NCBI GenBank assembly: GCA_018242585.1
Contig: JAFEBQ010000044.1
Coordinates: 1-44,917, forward strand
Length of the DNA stretch: 44,917 nucleotides
Direction: 5' to 3'
Origin: Planctomycetota bacterium
GTDB lineage: Bacteria; Planctomycetota; Planctomycetia; Pirellulales; PNKZ01
Shown here piece after piece: positions 44,542-44,917 of this stretch; within the stretch, counting starts at the first letter, position 1, and each line of letters starts with the position of its first letter. The notes beneath the pieces are model-generated. The model worked only from the letters and a program-made list of their open reading frames with translations, was not told the DNA's origin and searched no databases. Made by a program: the position numbers and the translations under genes.

Positions 44542-44917
44542 TCAGCTTCTTGCCGGCTCCGTGACGAACTCCGCGCCTCCGTGCCTCTGTGGCGAGACTT
44601 CTCCACCGGGGCGTCCCCGGAGCGACTGGTACCAGAGCCGGAACCGGTCGAGGTACAGGTAAACCACCGGCGTCGTGTAGAGCGTGAGCATCTGGCTGAC
44701 GATCAGGCCGCCGACAATCGCCACGCCCAATGGTCGGCGCAGCTCGGAACCTGTGCCGGTCCCCAGCGCCAACGGCAAGCCGCCGAGCAAAGCCGCCAAG
44801 GTGGTCATCGTGATCGGGCGGAAACGCAGGACGCAGGCTTGGAAGATCGATTGCTCGGGGGAAAGCCCGTGGTTCCGCTCGGCCTCGAGGGCAAAGTCGA
44901 TCATCATGATCGCGTTC
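44542..44917 (-). CDS. RND efflux pump, MdtB/MdtC-like C-terminal end (truncated by window edge)
   Basis: Only the last 125 codons are in the window; the gene enters from the right edge. The visible part begins [20 protein letters not shown] and continues with [47 protein letters not shown] and [15 protein letters not shown]. This is the highly conserved end of the hydrophobe/amphiphile RND pumps and is very close to MdtB/MdtC. It includes the last three membrane helices. The C-terminal 20 residues ([20 protein letters not shown]) are polar, and their DNA reads as the common CACAGAGGCACGGAG intergenic repeat, so the reading frame probably extends into repeat sequence. It belongs to a drug-type efflux system rather than the lipid exporter next to it. 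Confidence 0.88.
   Translation of the reverse strand, partial: NAIMMIDFALEAERNHGLSPEQSIFQACVLRFRPITMTTLAALLGGLPLALGTGTGSELRRPLGVAIVGGLIVSQMLTLYTTPVVYLYLDRFRLWYQSLRGRPGGEVSPQRHGGAEFVTEPARS

Overview
The window looks like a chromosomal segment of a planctomycete, most likely of the Pirellulales type. The evidence is the set of lineage-typical families: three DUF1501 Tat-exported proteins, a PVC-type CxxCH cytochrome with an N-terminal dehydrogenase-like domain, a BBP7-like beta-barrel protein, a TIGR03067-like lipocalin-fold protein, a ThiD2-ThiE thiamine synthase and a DUF2339/DUF3999 pair. Base composition is high in GC, Shine-Dalgarno sites are often weak, and most genes are in short units with frequent strand switches. 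I see no tRNA, rRNA, CRISPR array, integrase or transposase.

Left part (1-26800) is mostly housekeeping and envelope functions. A truncated clpC and a small membrane protein run leftward. Next come a Clp_N-ThiD2-ThiE fusion, a TlpA-like lipoprotein, a CNNM/CorC-type membrane protein, a CYTH enzyme, a lipocalin-like protein, a DUF1501 protein and a beta-barrel protein. They are followed by the coupled DUF2339-DUF3999 pair, a membrane protein with C-terminal leucine-rich repeats, and an acetate-type symporter with its DUF485 partner. The last stretch holds the large PVC cytochrome with a divergent DUF1501 protein, a Bax-inhibitor-1-like protein, an SDR enzyme and a third DUF1501 protein. Intergenic gaps carry several inverted and tandem repeats, and some of these run into gene ends.

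Right part (about 26860-44410) looks like one specialised lipid locus. A rightward set encodes a membrane GT2 glycosyltransferase, a zinc-ribbon methyltransferase, a GT1 glycosyltransferase and a GT-A-like protein. It meets, tail to tail, a leftward two-gene operon. The operon encodes a 2886-residue FAAL-ACP-KS-AT-DH-ER-KR-ACP megasynthase, whose catalytic residues I could locate, and a stand-alone thioester reductase joined to it by an ATGA overlap. An RND/MMPL-type exporter is divergent from the megasynthase. My reading is that a fatty acid is activated, extended with malonyl units and fully reduced, released reductively as an aldehyde or alcohol, glycosylated and possibly methylated, then moved across the membrane. 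The product is not known from sequence. The window ends in the C-terminus of an MdtB/MdtC-like RND pump.
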